The position numbers were made by a program, and so were the translations under genes. Below are positions 33,225 to 47,600 of a stretch of DNA of 64,000 bases, piece after piece. This DNA is from Archivesica marissinica. Lineage: Eukaryota; Mollusca; Bivalvia; Venerida; Vesicomyidae. The stretch spans positions 6,968,033 to 7,032,032 of the forward strand of contig CM026393.1 in assembly GCA_014843695.1 (NCBI GenBank). Direction: 5' to 3'. The notes beneath the pieces are model-generated. The model was not told the DNA's origin. It ran no database searches and saw only the letters and a list, made by a program, of their open reading frames with translations. Numbering within the stretch: the stretch's first letter is position 1; every line of letters begins with the position of its first letter.

Positions 33225-33450
33225 CAGCATCTGTGGTGTAATGGATATGATGTTCGCCTTCGATCCTAAAGGTTATGAGGTCGAGTCCCACCATAACCAC
33301 GGTTGTTGGTATGGCTTTAACAAAGACATTTACATTCACATTGCCTCTCCTATCTCCGTCACTGCGCTGGATTCGTTCAGGAAAAACTTCCCGAGAGCGA
33401 TTAATTTAGATTATACTTTGTTTCTCAATCGAATTAAAATTAAAATAAAT
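33225..33450 (+). mobile_element. SINE family B with tRNA-Arg-like head, macro-repeat copy 1
   Basis: The A-box-like TGGTGTAATGG and the anticodon-arm-like GCCTTCGATCCTAAAGG suggest an arginine tRNA origin. B-box: GAGGTCGAGTCCC. The body matches family B (GACATTTACATTCACATTGC, TGGATTCGTTCAGGAAAAAC). It ends ACTTTGTTTCTCAATCGAAT. It separates the 19-bp array from the next 43-bp block. Confidence 0.8.
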
Positions 33451-33475
33451 ATTATATATACATATTTACAAGAGT

Positions 33476-36400
33476 ATATTCTATGTCCTCTAGTATATGT
33501 CCTGCGTATTGTTACACTATTCTATGTCCTCTAGTATACATGTCCTGTGTATTGTTACACTATTCTATGTCCTCTAGTATATGTCCTGCGTATTGTTACA
33601 CTATTCTGTGTCCTCTAGTATACATGTCCTGCGTATTGTTACACTATTCTATGTCCTCTAGTACATGTCCTACGTATTGTTACACTATTCTATGTCCTCT
33701 AGTACATGCCCTGCGTATTGTTACACTATTCTATGTTCTCTAGTTTATGTCCTCTGTATTGTTACACTATTCTATGTCATCTAGTACATGCCCTGCGTAT
33801 TGTTACACTATTCTATGTCCTCTAGTATACATGTCCTACGTATTGTTACACTATTCTATGTCCTCTAGTATACATGTCCTGCGTATTGTTACACTATTCT
33901 ATGTCCTCTAGTATACATGTCCTGCGTATTGTTACACTATTCTATGTTCTCTAGTATACATGTCCTACGTATTGTTACACTATTCTATGTCCTCTAGTAT
34001 ACATGTCCTGGGTATTGTTACACTATTCTATGTCCTCTAGTATATGTCCTGCGTATTGTTACACTATTCTATGTCCTCTGGTATACATGTCCTGCGTATT
34101 GTTACACTATTCTATGTCCTCTAGTATACATGTCCTACGTATTTTTACACTATTCTATGTCCTCTAGTATACATGTCCGGCGTATTGTTACACTATTCTA
34201 TGTCCTCTAGTATACATGTCCTACGTATTTTTACACTATTCTATGTCCTCTAGTATACATGTCCGGCGTATTGTTACACTATTCTATGTCCTCTAGTATA
34301 CATGTCCTGCGTATTGTTACACTATTCTATGTCCTCTAGTATATGTCCTACGTATTGTTACACTATGCTATGTCCTCTAGTATACATGTCCTGCGTATTG
34401 TTACACTATTCTATGTCCTCTAGTATACATGTCCTGCGTATTGTTACACTATTCTATGTTCTCTAGTATACATGTCCTAAATATTGTTACACTATTCTAT
34501 GTCCTCTAGTATATGTCCTGCGTATTGTTACACTATTCTATGTCCTCTAGTATATGTCCTGCGTATTGTTACACTATTCTATGTCCTCTAGTATACATGT
34601 CCTGCGTATTGTTACACTATGCTATGTCCTCTAGTATACATGTCCTGCGTATTGTTACACTATTCTATGTCCTCTAGTATACATGTCCTGGGTATTGTTA
34701 CACTATTCTATGTCCTCTAGTATACATGTCCTACGTATTGTTACACTATTCTGTGTCCTCTAGTATACATGTCCTGCGTATTGTTACACTATTCTATGTC
34801 CTCTAGTACATGTCCTACGTATTGTTACACTATTCTATGTCCTCTAGTACATGCCCTGCGTATTGTTACACTATTCTATGTTCTCTAGTTTATGTCCTCT
34901 GTATTGTTACACTATTCTATGTCATCTAGTACATGCCCTGCGTATTGTTACACTATTCTATGTCCTCTAGTATACATGTCCTACGTATTGTTACACTATT
35001 CTATGTCCTCTAGTATACATGTCCTGCGTATTGTTACACTATTCTATGTCCTCTAGTATACATGTCCTGCGTATTGTTACACTATTCTATGTTCTCTAGT
35101 ATACATGTCCTACGTATTGTTACACTATTCTATGTCCTCTAGTATACATGTCCTGGGTATTGTTACACTATTCTATGTCCTCTAGTATATGTCCTGCGTA
35201 TTGTTACACTATTCTATGTCCTCTGGTATACATGTCCTGCGTATTGTTACACTATTCTATGTCCTCTAGTATACATGTCCTACGTATTTTTACACTATTC
35301 TATGTCCTCTAGTATACATGTCCGGCGTATTGTTACACTATTCTATGTCCTCTAGTATACATGTCCTACGTATTTTTACACTATTCTATGTCCTCTAGTA
35401 TACATGTCCGGCGTATTGTTACACTATTCTATGTCCTCTAGTATACATGTCCTGCGTATTGTTACACTATTCTATGTCCTCTAGTATATGTCCTACGTAT
35501 TGTTACACTATGCTATGTCCTCTAGTATACATGTCCTGCGTATTGTTACACTATTCTATGTCCTCTAGTATACATGTCCTGCGTATTGTTACACTATTCT
35601 ATGTTCTCTAGTATACATGTCCTAAATATTGTTACACTATTCTATGTCCTCTAGTATATGTCCTGCGTATTGTTACACTATTCTATGTCCTCTAGTATAT
35701 GTCCTGCGTATTGTTACACTATTCTATGTCCTCTAGTATACATGTCCTGCGTATTGTTACACTATGCTATGTCCTCTAGTATACATGTCCTGCGTATTGT
35801 TACACTATTCTATGTCCTCTAGTATACATGTCCTGGGTATTGTTACACTATTCTATGTCCTCTAGTATACATGTCCTACGTATTGTTACACTATTCTATG
35901 TCCTCTAGTATATATGTCCTGGGTATTGTTACACTATTCTATGTCCTTAGTATATGTCCTGCGTATTGTTACACTATTCTATGTCCTCTATTATACATGT
36001 CCTGCGTATTGTTACACTATTCTATGTCCTCTAGTACATGTCCTGTGTATTGTTACACTATTCTATGTCCTCTAGTATATGTCCTGCGTATTGTTACACT
36101 ATGCTATGTCCTCTAGTATACATGTCCTGCGTATTGTTACACTATTCTATGTCCTCTAGTATACATGTCTTGCGTATTGTTACACTATTCTATGTCCTCT
36201 AGTATACATGTCCTGCGTATTGTTACACTATTCTATGTCCTCTAGTATACATGTCTTGCGTATTGTTACACTATTCTATGTCCTCTAGTATACATGTCCT
36301 GCGTATTGTTACACTATTCTATGTCCTCTAGTATACATGTCCTGCGTATTGTTACACTATTCTATGTCCTCTAGTATACATGTCCTGCGTATTGTTACAC

Positions 36401-39400
36401 TATTCTATGTCCTCTAGTATACATGTCCTGCGTATTGTTACACTATTCTATGTCCTCTAGTATACATGTCCTGCGTATTGTTACACTATTCTATGTCCTC
36501 TAGTATACATGTCCTGCGTATTGTTACACTATTCTATGTCCTCTAGTATACATGTCCTGCGTATTGTTACACTATTCTATGTCCTCTAGTATACATGTCC
36601 TGCGTATTGTTACACTATTCTATGTCCTCTAGTATACATGTCCTGCGTATTTTACACTATTCTATGTCCTCAGTACATGCCTGCGTATTGTTACACTATT
36701 CTATGTCCTCTAGTATACATGTCCTGCGTATTGTTACACTATTCTATGTCCTCTAGTATACATGTCCTACGTATTTTTACACTATTCTATGTCCTCTAGT
36801 ATACATGTCCGGCGTATTGTTACACTATTCTATGTCCTCTAGTATACATGTCCTACGTATTTTTACACTATTCTATGTCCTCTAGTATACATGTCCGGCG
36901 TATTGTTACACTATTCTATGTCCTCTAGTATATGTCCTGCGTATTGTTACACTATTATATGTCCTCTAGTATACATGTCTTGCGTATTGTTACACTATTC
37001 TATGTCCTCTAGTATACATGTCTTGCGTATTGTTACACTATTCTATGTCCTCTAGTATACATGTCCTACGTATTGTTACACTATTCTATGTCCTCTAGTA
37101 TACATGTCCTACGTATTGTTACACTATTCTATGTCCTCTAGTATACATGTCCTACGTATTGTTACACTATTCTATGTTCTCTAGTATATATGTCCTGGGT
37201 ATTGTTACACTATTCTATGTTCTCTAGTATACATGTCCTAAATATTGTTACACTATTCTATGTCCTCTAGTATATGTCCTGTGTATTGTTACACTATTCT
37301 ATGTCCTCTAGTATATGTCCTGCGTATTGTTACACTATTCTATGTCCTCTAGTATACATGTCCTGCGTATTGTTACACTATTCTATGTTCTCTAGTATAC
37401 ATGTCCTAAATATTGTTACACTATTCTATGTCCTCTAGTATATGTCCTGTGTATTGTTACACTATTCTATGTCCTCTAGTATATGTCCTGCGTATTGTTA
37501 CACTATTCTATGTCCTCTAGTATACATGTCCTGCGTATTGTTACACTATTCTATGTTCTCTAGTATACATGTCCTAAATATTGTTACACTATTCTATGTC
37601 CTCTAGTATATGTCCTGTGTATAGTTACACTATTCTATGTCCTCTAGTATATGTCCTGCGTATTGTTACACTATTCTATGTCCTCTAGTATACATTTCCT
37701 GCGTATTGTTACACTATTCTATGTCCTCTAGTATACATGTCCTACGTATTGTTACACTATTCTATGTCCTCTAGTATATATGTCCTGGGTATTGTTACAC
37801 TATTCTATGTCCTCTAGTATATGTCCTGCGTATTGTTACACTATTCTATGTCCTCTATTATACATGTCCTGCGTATTGTTACACTATTCTATGTCCTTTA
37901 GTACATGTCCTGTGTATTGTTACACTATTCTATGTCCTCTAGTATATGTCCTGCGTATTGTTACCCTATGCTATGTCCTCTAGTATACATGTCCTGCGTA
38001 TTGTTACACTATTCTATGTCCTCTAGTATACATGTCTTGCGTATTGTTACACTATTCTATGTCCTCTAGTATACATGTCCTGCGTATTGTTACACTATTC
38101 TATGTCCTCTAGTATACATGTCATGCGTATTGTTACACTATTCTATGTCCTCTAGTATACATGTCCTGCGTATTGTTACACTATTCTATGTCCTCTAGTA
38201 TACATGTCCTGCGTATTGTTACACTATTCTATGTCCTCTAGTATACATGTCCTGCGTATTGTTACACTATTCTATGTCCTCTAGTATACATGTCCTGGGT
38301 ATTGTTACACTATTCTATGTCCTCTAGTATACATGTCCTACGTATTGTTACACTATTCTATGTCCTCTAGTATACATGGCCTACGTATTGTTACACTATT
38401 CTATGTCCTCTAGTATACATGTCCTACGTATTGTTACACTATTCTATGTCCTCTAGTATATGTCTTGCGTATTGCTACACTATTCTATGTCCTCTAGTAT
38501 ATGTCCTGCGTATTGTTACACTATTCTATGTCCTCTAGTATACATGTCCTGGGTATTGTTACACTATTCTATGTCCTCTAGTATACATGTCCTACGTATT
38601 GTTACACTATGCTATGTCCTCTAGTATACATGTCCTGCGTATTGTTACACTATTCTATGTCCTCTAGTATACATGTCCTGCGTATTGTTACACTATTCTA
38701 TGTTTTCTAGTATACATGTCCTACGTATTGTTACACTATTCTATGTCCTCTAGTATACATGTCCTGGGTATTGTTACACTATTCTATGTCCTCTAGTATA
38801 TGTCCTGCGTATTGTTACACTATTCTATGTCCTCTGGTATACATGTCCTGCGTATTGTTACACTATTCTATGTCCTCTAGTATACATGTCCTACGTATTT
38901 TTACACTATTCTATGTCCTCTAGTATACATGTCCGGCGTATTGTTACACTATTCTATGTCCTCTAGTATACATGTCCTACGTATTTTTACACTATTCTAT
39001 GTCCTCTAGTATACATGTCCGGCGTATTGTTACACTATTCTATGTCATCTAGTATACATGTCCTGCGTATTGTTACACTATTCTATGTCCTCTATTATAT
39101 GTCCTGCGTATTGTTACACTATTCTATGTCCTCTAGTATACACGTCTTGCGTATTGTTACACTATTCTATGTCCTCTAGTATACATGTCTTACGTATTGT
39201 TACACTATTCTATGTCCTCTAGTATACATGTCCTACGTATTGTTACACTATTCTATGTCCTCTAGTATACATGTCCTACGTATTGTTACACTATTCTATG
39301 TCCTCTAGTATACATGTCCTACGTATTGTTACACTATTCTATGTTCTCTAGTATATATGTCCTGGGTATTGTTACACTATTCTATGTCCTCTAGTATACA

Positions 39401-40833
39401 TGTCCTGCGTATTGTTACACTATTCTATGTCCTCTAGTATATGTCCTACGTATTGTTACACTATGCTATGTCCTCTAGTATACATGTCCTGCGTATTGTT
39501 ACACTATTCTATGTCCTCTAGTATACATGTCCTGCGTATTGTTACACTATTCTATGTTCTCTAGTATACATGTCCTAAGTATTGTTACACTATTCTATGT
39601 CCTCTAGTATATGTCCTGCGTATTGTTACACTATTCTATGTCCTCTAGTATATGTCCTGCGTATTGTTACACTATTCTATGTCCTCTAGTATACATGTCC
39701 TGCGTATTGTTACACTATGCTATGTCCTCTAGTATATGTCCTGTGTATTGTTACACTATGCTATGTCCTCTAGTATACATGTCCTGGGTATTGTTACACT
39801 ATTCTATGTCCTCTAGTATACATGTCCTACGTATTGTTACACTATTCTATGTCCTCTAGTATATATGTCCTGGGTATTGTTACACTATTCTATGTCCTCT
39901 AGTGTATGTCCTGCGTATTGTTACACTATTCTATGTCCTCTATTATACATGTCCTGCGTATTGTTACACTATTCTATGTCCTCTAGTACATGTCCTGTGT
40001 ATTGTTACACTATTCTATGTCCTCTAGTATATGTCCTGCGTATTGTTACACTATGCTATGTCCTCTAGTATACATGTCCTGCGTATTGTTACACTATTCT
40101 ATGTCCTCTAGTATACATGTCTTGCGTATTGTTACACTATTCTATGTCCTCTAGTATACATGTCCTGCGTATTGTTACACTATTCTATGTCCTCTAGTAT
40201 ACATGTCCTGCGTATTGTTACACTATTCTATGTCCTCTAGTATACATGTCCTGCGTATTGTTACACTATTCTATGTCCTCTAGTATACATGTCCTGCGTA
40301 TTGTTACACTATTCTATGTCCTCTAGTATACATGTCCTGCGTATTGTTACACTATTCTATGTCCTCTAGTATACATGTCCTGCGTATTGTTACACTATTC
40401 TATGTCCTCTAGTACATGTCCTACGTATTGTTACACTATTCTATGTCCTCTAGTATACATGTCCTACGTATTGTTACACTATTCTATGTCCTCTAGTATA
40501 CATGTCCTACGTATTGTTACACTATTCTATGTCCTCTAGTATACATGTCCTGCGTATTGCTATACTATTCTATGTCCTCTAGTATATGTCCTGCGTATTG
40601 TTACACTATTCTATGTCCTCTAGTATACATGTCCTGGGTATTGTTACACTATTCTATGTCCTCTAGTATACATGTCCTGCGTATTTTTACACTATTCTAT
40701 GTCATCTAGTACATGCTCTGTGTATTGTTACACTATTCTATGTCCTCTAGTATACATGTCCTGTGTATTGTTACACTATTCTATGTCCTCTAGTATACAT
40801 GTCCTGCGTATTGTTACACTATTCTATGTCCTG
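33476..40833. repeat. 43-bp array, block 2, about 171 copies
   Basis: Same 43-bp unit as block 1. Variants at one site are CCTGCG, CCTACG, CCTGTG, CCTGGG, CCGGCG and CCTAAA; a short form lacks ACAT or a few neighbouring bases. Ordered runs of variants are repeated, for example a group around 33741 recurs at 34886 (1145 bp later), showing higher-order duplication. A cluster of small deletions lies at about 36645-36680. Confidence 0.97.
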
Positions 40834-40868
40834 TAAAACAAAACAGAATTCATTAGGGTAATTGTTTC

Positions 40869-41410
40869 TATCCGGTGCTTGGTGTACCTATGGGTGCTTG
40901 GTGTACATATGGGTGCTTGGTGTACCTATGGGTGCTTGGTGTACATATGTGTGCTTGGTGTACCTATGGTAGCATGCTTGGTGTACCTATGGTCGCATGC
41001 TTGGTGTACCTATGGTCGCTTGGTGTACCTATGTGTGCTTGGTGTACCTATGGGTGCTTGGTGTACCTATGGGTGCTTGGTGTACCTATGGGTGCTTGGT
41101 GTACCTATGGGTGCTTGGTGTACCTATGGGTGCTTGGTGTACCTATGGGTGCTTGGTGTATCTATGGGTGCTTGGTGTACCTATGGGTGCTTGGTGTACC
41201 TATGGGTGCTTGGTGTATCTATGGGTGCTTGCTTGGTGTACCTATGGGTGCTTGGTGTACCTATGGGTGCTTGCTTGGTGTACCTATGGGTGCTTGGTGT
41301 ACCTATGGGTGCTTGGTGTACCTATGGGTGCTTGGTGTACCTATGGGTGCTTGGTGTACCTATGGGTGCTTGGTGTACCTATGGTTGCTTGGTGTACCTA
41401 TGGTCGCACT
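40869..41410. repeat. GGTGCTT 19-bp array, copy 2
   Basis: Same as 32664-33205 apart from the single base noted at 41001. Confidence 0.97.
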
Positions 41411-41429
41411 ATCTTCAATTATGCCGGTG

Positions 41430-41655
41430 CAGCATCTGTGGTGTAATGGATATGATGTTCGCCTTCGATCCTAAAGGTTATGAGGTCGAGTCCCACCATA
41501 ACCACGGTTGTTGGTATGGCTTTAACAAAGACATTTACATTCACATTGCCTCTCCTATCTCCGTCACTGCGCTGGATTCGTTCAGGAAAAACTTCCCGAG
41601 AGCGATTAATTTAGATTATACTTTGTTTCTCAATCGAATTAAAATTAAAATAAAT
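41430..41655 (+). mobile_element. SINE family B, macro-repeat copy 2
   Basis: Identical by eye to 33225-33450, so it arose by segmental duplication and not by a second insertion. Confidence 0.85.
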
Positions 41656-41680
41656 ATTATATATACATATTTACAAGAGT

Positions 41681-44600
41681 ATATTCTATGTCCTCTAGTA
41701 TATGTCCTGCGTATTGTTACACTATTCTATGTCCTCTAGTATACATGTCCTGTGTATTGTTACACTATTCTATGTCCTCTAGTATATGTCCTGCGTATTG
41801 TTACACTATTCTGTGTCCTCTAGTATACATGTCCTGCGTATTGTTACACTATTCTATGTCCTCTAGTACATGTCCTACGTATTGTTACACTATTCTATGT
41901 CCTCTAGTACATGCCCTGCGTATTGTTACACTATTCTATGTTCTCTAGTTTATGTCCTCTGTATTGTTACACTATTCTATGTCATCTAGTACATGCCCTG
42001 CGTATTGTTACACTATTCTATGTCCTCTAGTATACATGTCCTACGTATTGTTACACTATTCTATGTCCTCTAGTATACATGTCCTGCGTATTGTTACACT
42101 ATTCTATGTCCTCTAGTATACATGTCCTGCGTATTGTTACACTATTCTATGTTCTCTAGTATACATGTCCTACGTATTGTTACACTATTCTATGTCCTCT
42201 AGTATACATGTCCTGGGTATTGTTACACTATTCTATGTCCTCTAGTATATGTCCTGCGTATTGTTACACTATTCTATGTCCTCTGGTATACATGTCCTGC
42301 GTATTGTTACACTATTCTATGTCCTCTAGTATACATGTCCTACGTATTTTTACACTATTCTATGTCCTCTAGTATACATGTCCGGCGTATTGTTACACTA
42401 TTCTATGTCCTCTAGTATACATGTCCTACGTATTTTTACACTATTCTATGTCCTCTAGTATACATGTCCGGCGTATTGTTACACTATTCTATGTCCTCTA
42501 GTATATGTCCTGCGTATTGTTACACTATTATATGTCCTCTAGTAGTCCGCAACACACACCCAAACCCAACACAACCCAAACACCAACACACACCCAAACA
42601 CCATTGTTACACTATTCTATGTCCTCTAGTATACATGTCCTACGTATTTTACACTATCTATGTCCTCTAGTATACATGTCCACGTATTGTACATGTCTGC
42701 GTATTGTTACACTATTCTATGTCCTCTAGTATACATGTCTGCGTATTGTTACACTATTCTATGTCCTCTAGTATACATGTCCTACGTATTTTACACTATT
42801 CTATGTCCTCTAGTATACATGTCCTACGTATTGTTACACTATTCTATGTCCTCTAGTATACATGTCCTACGTATTGTTACACTATTCTATGTCCTCTAGT
42901 ATATATGTCCTGCGTATTGTTACACTATTCTATGTCCTCTAGTATACATGTCCTGCGTATTGTTACACTATTCTATGTCCTCTAGTATATGTCCTACGTA
43001 TTGTTACACTATGCTATGTCCTCTAGTATACATGTCCTGCGTATTGTTACACTATTCTATGTCCTCTAGTATACATGTCCTGCGTATTGTTACACTATTC
43101 TATGTTCTCTAGTATACATGTCCTAAATATTGTTACACTATTCTATGTCCTCTAGTATATGTCCTGCGTATTGTTACACTATTCTATGTCCTCTAGTATA
43201 TGTCCTGCGTATTGTTACACTATTCTATGTCCTCTAGTATACATGTCCTGCGTATTGTTACACTATGCTATGTCCTCTAGTATACATGTCCTGCGTATTG
43301 TTACACTATTCTATGTCCTCTAGTATACATGTCCTGGGTATTGTTACACTATTCTATGTCCTCTAGTATACATGTCCTACGTATTGTTACACTATTCTAT
43401 GTCCTCTAGTATATATGTCCTGGGTATTGTTACACTATTCTATGTCCTCTAGTATATGTCCTGCGTATTGTTACACTATTCTATGTCCTCTATTATACAT
43501 GTCCTGCGTATTGTTACACTATTCTATGTCCTCTAGTACATGTCCTGTGTATTGTTACACTATTCTATGTCCTCTAGTATATGTCCTGCGTATTGTTACA
43601 CTATGCTATGTCCTCTAGTATACATGTCCTGCGTATTGTTACACTATTCTATGTCCTCTAGTATACATGTCTTGCGTATTGTTACACTATTCTATGTCCT
43701 CTAGTATACATGTCCTGCGTATTGTTACACTATTCTATGTCCTCTAGTATACATGTCTTGCGTATTGTTACACTATTCTATGTCCTCTAGTATACATGTC
43801 CTGCGTATTGTTACACTATTCTATGTCCTCTAGTATACATGTCCTGCGTATTGTTACACTATTCTATGTCCTCTAGTATACATGTCCTGCGTATTGTTAC
43901 ACTATTCTATGTCCTCTAGTATACATGTCCTGCGTATTGTTACACTATTCTATGTCCTCTAGTATACATGTCCTGCGTATTGTTACACTATTCTATGTCC
44001 TCTAGTATACATGTCCTGCGTATTGTTACACTATTCTATGTCCTCTAGTATACATGTCCTGCGTATTGTTACACTATTCTATGTCCTCTAGTATACATGT
44101 CCTGCGTATTGTTACACTATTCTATGTCCTCTAGTATACATGTCCTGCGTATTGTTACACTATTCTATGTCCTCTAGTACATGTCCTGCGTATTGTTACA
44201 CTATTCTATGTCCTCTAGTATACATGTCCTGCGTATTGTTACACTATTCTATGTCCTCTAGTATACATGTCCTACGTATTTTTACACTATTCTATGTCCT
44301 CTAGTATACATGTCCTGCGTATTGTTACACTATTCTATGTCCTCTAGTATACATGTCCTACGTATTTTTACACTATTCTATGTCCTCTAGTATACATGTC
44401 CGGCGTATTGTTACACTATTCTATGTCCTCTAGTATATGTCCTGCGTATTGTTACACTATTCTATGTCCTCTAGTATACATGTCCTACGTATTGTTACAC
44501 TATTCTATGTCCTCTAGTATACATGTCTGCGTATTGTTACACTATTCTATGTCCTCTAGTATACATGTCCTACGTATTGTTACACTATTCTATGTCCTCT

Positions 44601-47600
44601 AGTATACATGTCCTACGTATTGTTACACTATTCTATGTCCTCTAGTATACATGTCCTACGTATTGTTACACTATTCTATGTCCTCTAGTATATATGTCCT
44701 GGGTATTGTTACACTATTCTATGTCCTCTAGTATACATGTCCTACGTATTGTTACACTATTCTATGTCCTCTAGTATATGTCCTGCGTATTGTTACACTA
44801 TTCTATGTCCTCTAGTATATGTCCTGCGTATTGTTACACTATTCTATGTCCTCTAGTATACATGTCCTGCGTATTGTTACACTATTCTATGTCCTCTAGT
44901 ATACATGTCCTACGTATTGTTACACTATTCTATGTCCTCTAGTATATGTCCTGCGTATTGTTACACTATTCTATGTCCTCTAGTATATGTCCTGCGTATT
45001 GTTACACTATTCTATGTCCTCTAGTATACATGTCCTGCGTATTGTTACACTATTCTATGTCCTCTAGTATACATGTCCTACGTATTGTTACACTATTCTA
45101 TGTCCTCTAGTATATGTCCTGTATTGTTACACTATTCTATGTCCTCTAGTATATGTCCTGCGTATTGTTACACTATTCTATGTCCTCTAGTATACATGTC
45201 CTGCGTATTGTTACACTATTCTATGTCCTCTAGTATACATGTCCTACGTATTGTTACACTATTCTATGTCCTCTAGTATACATGTCCTGCGTATTGTTAC
45301 ACTATTCTATGTCCTCTAGTATACATGTCCTGCGTATTGTTACACTATTCTATGTCCTCTAGTATACATGTCCTGCGTATTGTTACACTATTCTATGTCC
45401 TCTAGTACATGTCCTGCGTATTGTTACACTATTCTATGTCCTCTAGTATATGTCCTGCGTATTGTTACACTATTCTATGTCCTCTAGTATACATGTCCTG
45501 CGTATTGTTACACTATTCTATGTCCTCTAGTATACATGTCCTGCGTATTGTTACACTATTCTATGTCCTCTAGTATACATGTCCTGCGTATTGTTACACT
45601 ATTCTATGTCCTCTAGTATACATGTCCTGCGTATTGTTACACTATTCTATGTCCTCTAGTATACATGTCCTGCGTATTGTTACACTATTCTATGTCCTCT
45701 AGTATACATGTCCTGCGTATTGTTACACTATTCTATGTCCTCTAGTATACATGTCCTGCGTATTGTTACACTATTCTATGTCCTCTAGTATACATGTCCT
45801 GGGTATTGTTACACTATTCTATGTCCTCTAGTATACATGTCCTACGTATTGTTACACTATTCTATGTCCTCTAGTATACATGGCCTACGTATTGTTACAC
45901 TATTCTATGTCCTCTAGTATACATGTCCTACGTATTGTTACACTATTCTATGTCCTCTAGTATATGTCTTGCGTATTGCTACACTATTCTATGTCCTCTA
46001 GTATATGTCCTGCGTATTGTTACACTATTCTATGTCCTCTAGTATACATGTCCTGCGTATTGTTACACTATTCTATGTCCTCTAGTATACATGTCCTACG
46101 TATTGTTACACTATGCTATGTCCTCTAGTATACATGTCCTGCGTATTGTTACACTATTCTATGTCCTCTAGTATACATGTCCTGCGTATTGTTACACTAT
46201 TCTATGTTTTCTAGTATACATGTCCTACGTATTGTTACACTATTCTATGTCCTCTAGTATACATGTCCTGGGTATTGTTACACTATTCTATGTCCTCTAG
46301 TATATGTCCTGCGTATTGTTACACTATTCTATGTCCTCTGGTATACATGTCCTGCGTATTGTTACACTATTCTATGTCCTCTAGTATACATGTCCTACGT
46401 ATTTTTACACTATTCTATGTCCTCTAGTATACATGTCCGGCGTATTGTTACACTATTCTATGTCCTCTAGTATACATGTCCTACGTATTTTTACACTATT
46501 CTATGTCCTCTAGTATACATGTCCGGCGTATTGTTACACTATTCTATGTCATCTAGTATACATGTCCTGCGTATTGTTACACTATTCTATGTCCTCTATT
46601 ATATGTCCTGCGTATTGTTACACTATTCTATGTCCTCTAGTATACACGTCTTGCGTATTGTTACACTATTCTATGTCCTCTAGTATACATGTCTTACGTA
46701 TTGTTACACTATTCTATGTCCTCTAGTATACATGTCCTACGTATTGTTACACTATTCTATGTCCTATAGTATACATGTCCTACGTATTGTTACACTATTC
46801 TATGTCCTCTAGTATACATGTCCTACGTATTGTTACACTATTCTATGTTCTCTAGTATATATGTCCTGGGTATTGTTACACTATTCTATGTCCTCTAGTA
46901 TACATGTCCTGCGTATTGTTACACTATTCTATGTCCTCTAGTATATGTCCTACGTATTGTTACACTATGCTATGTCCTCTAGTATACATGTCCTGCGTAT
47001 TGTTACACTATTCTATGTCCTCTAGTATACATGTCCTGCGTATTGTTACACTATTCTATGTTCTCTAGTATACATGTCCTAAGTATTGTTACACTATTCT
47101 ATGTCCTCTAGTATATGTCCTGCGTATTGTTACACTATTCTATGTCCTCTAGTATATGTCCTGCGTATTGTTACACTATTCTATGTCCTCTAGTATACAT
47201 GTCCTGCGTATTGTTACACTATGCTATGTCCTCTAGTATATGTCCTGTGTATTGTTACACTATGCTATGTCCTCTAGTATACATGTCCTGGGTATTGTTA
47301 CACTATTCTATGTCCTCTAGTATACATGTCCTACGTATTGTTACACTATTCTATGTCCTCTAGTATATATGTCCTGGGTATTGTTACACTATTCTATGTC
47401 CTCTAGTGTATGTCCTGCGTATTGTTACACTATTCTATGTCCTCTATTATACATGTCCTGCGTATTGTTACACTATTCTATGTCCTCTAGTACATGTCCT
47501 GTGTATTGTTACACTATTCTATGTCCTCTAGTATATGTCCTGCGTATTGTTACACTATGCTATGTCCTCTAGTATACATGTCCTGCGTATTGTTACACTA

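Noticed and set aside
32670..33534. 286-codon and 199-codon frames rich in WCTYGCLVYL, repeated at 40875-41739
   Set aside because: They are the GGTGCTT 19-bp array and part of a SINE, copied in the macro-duplication.
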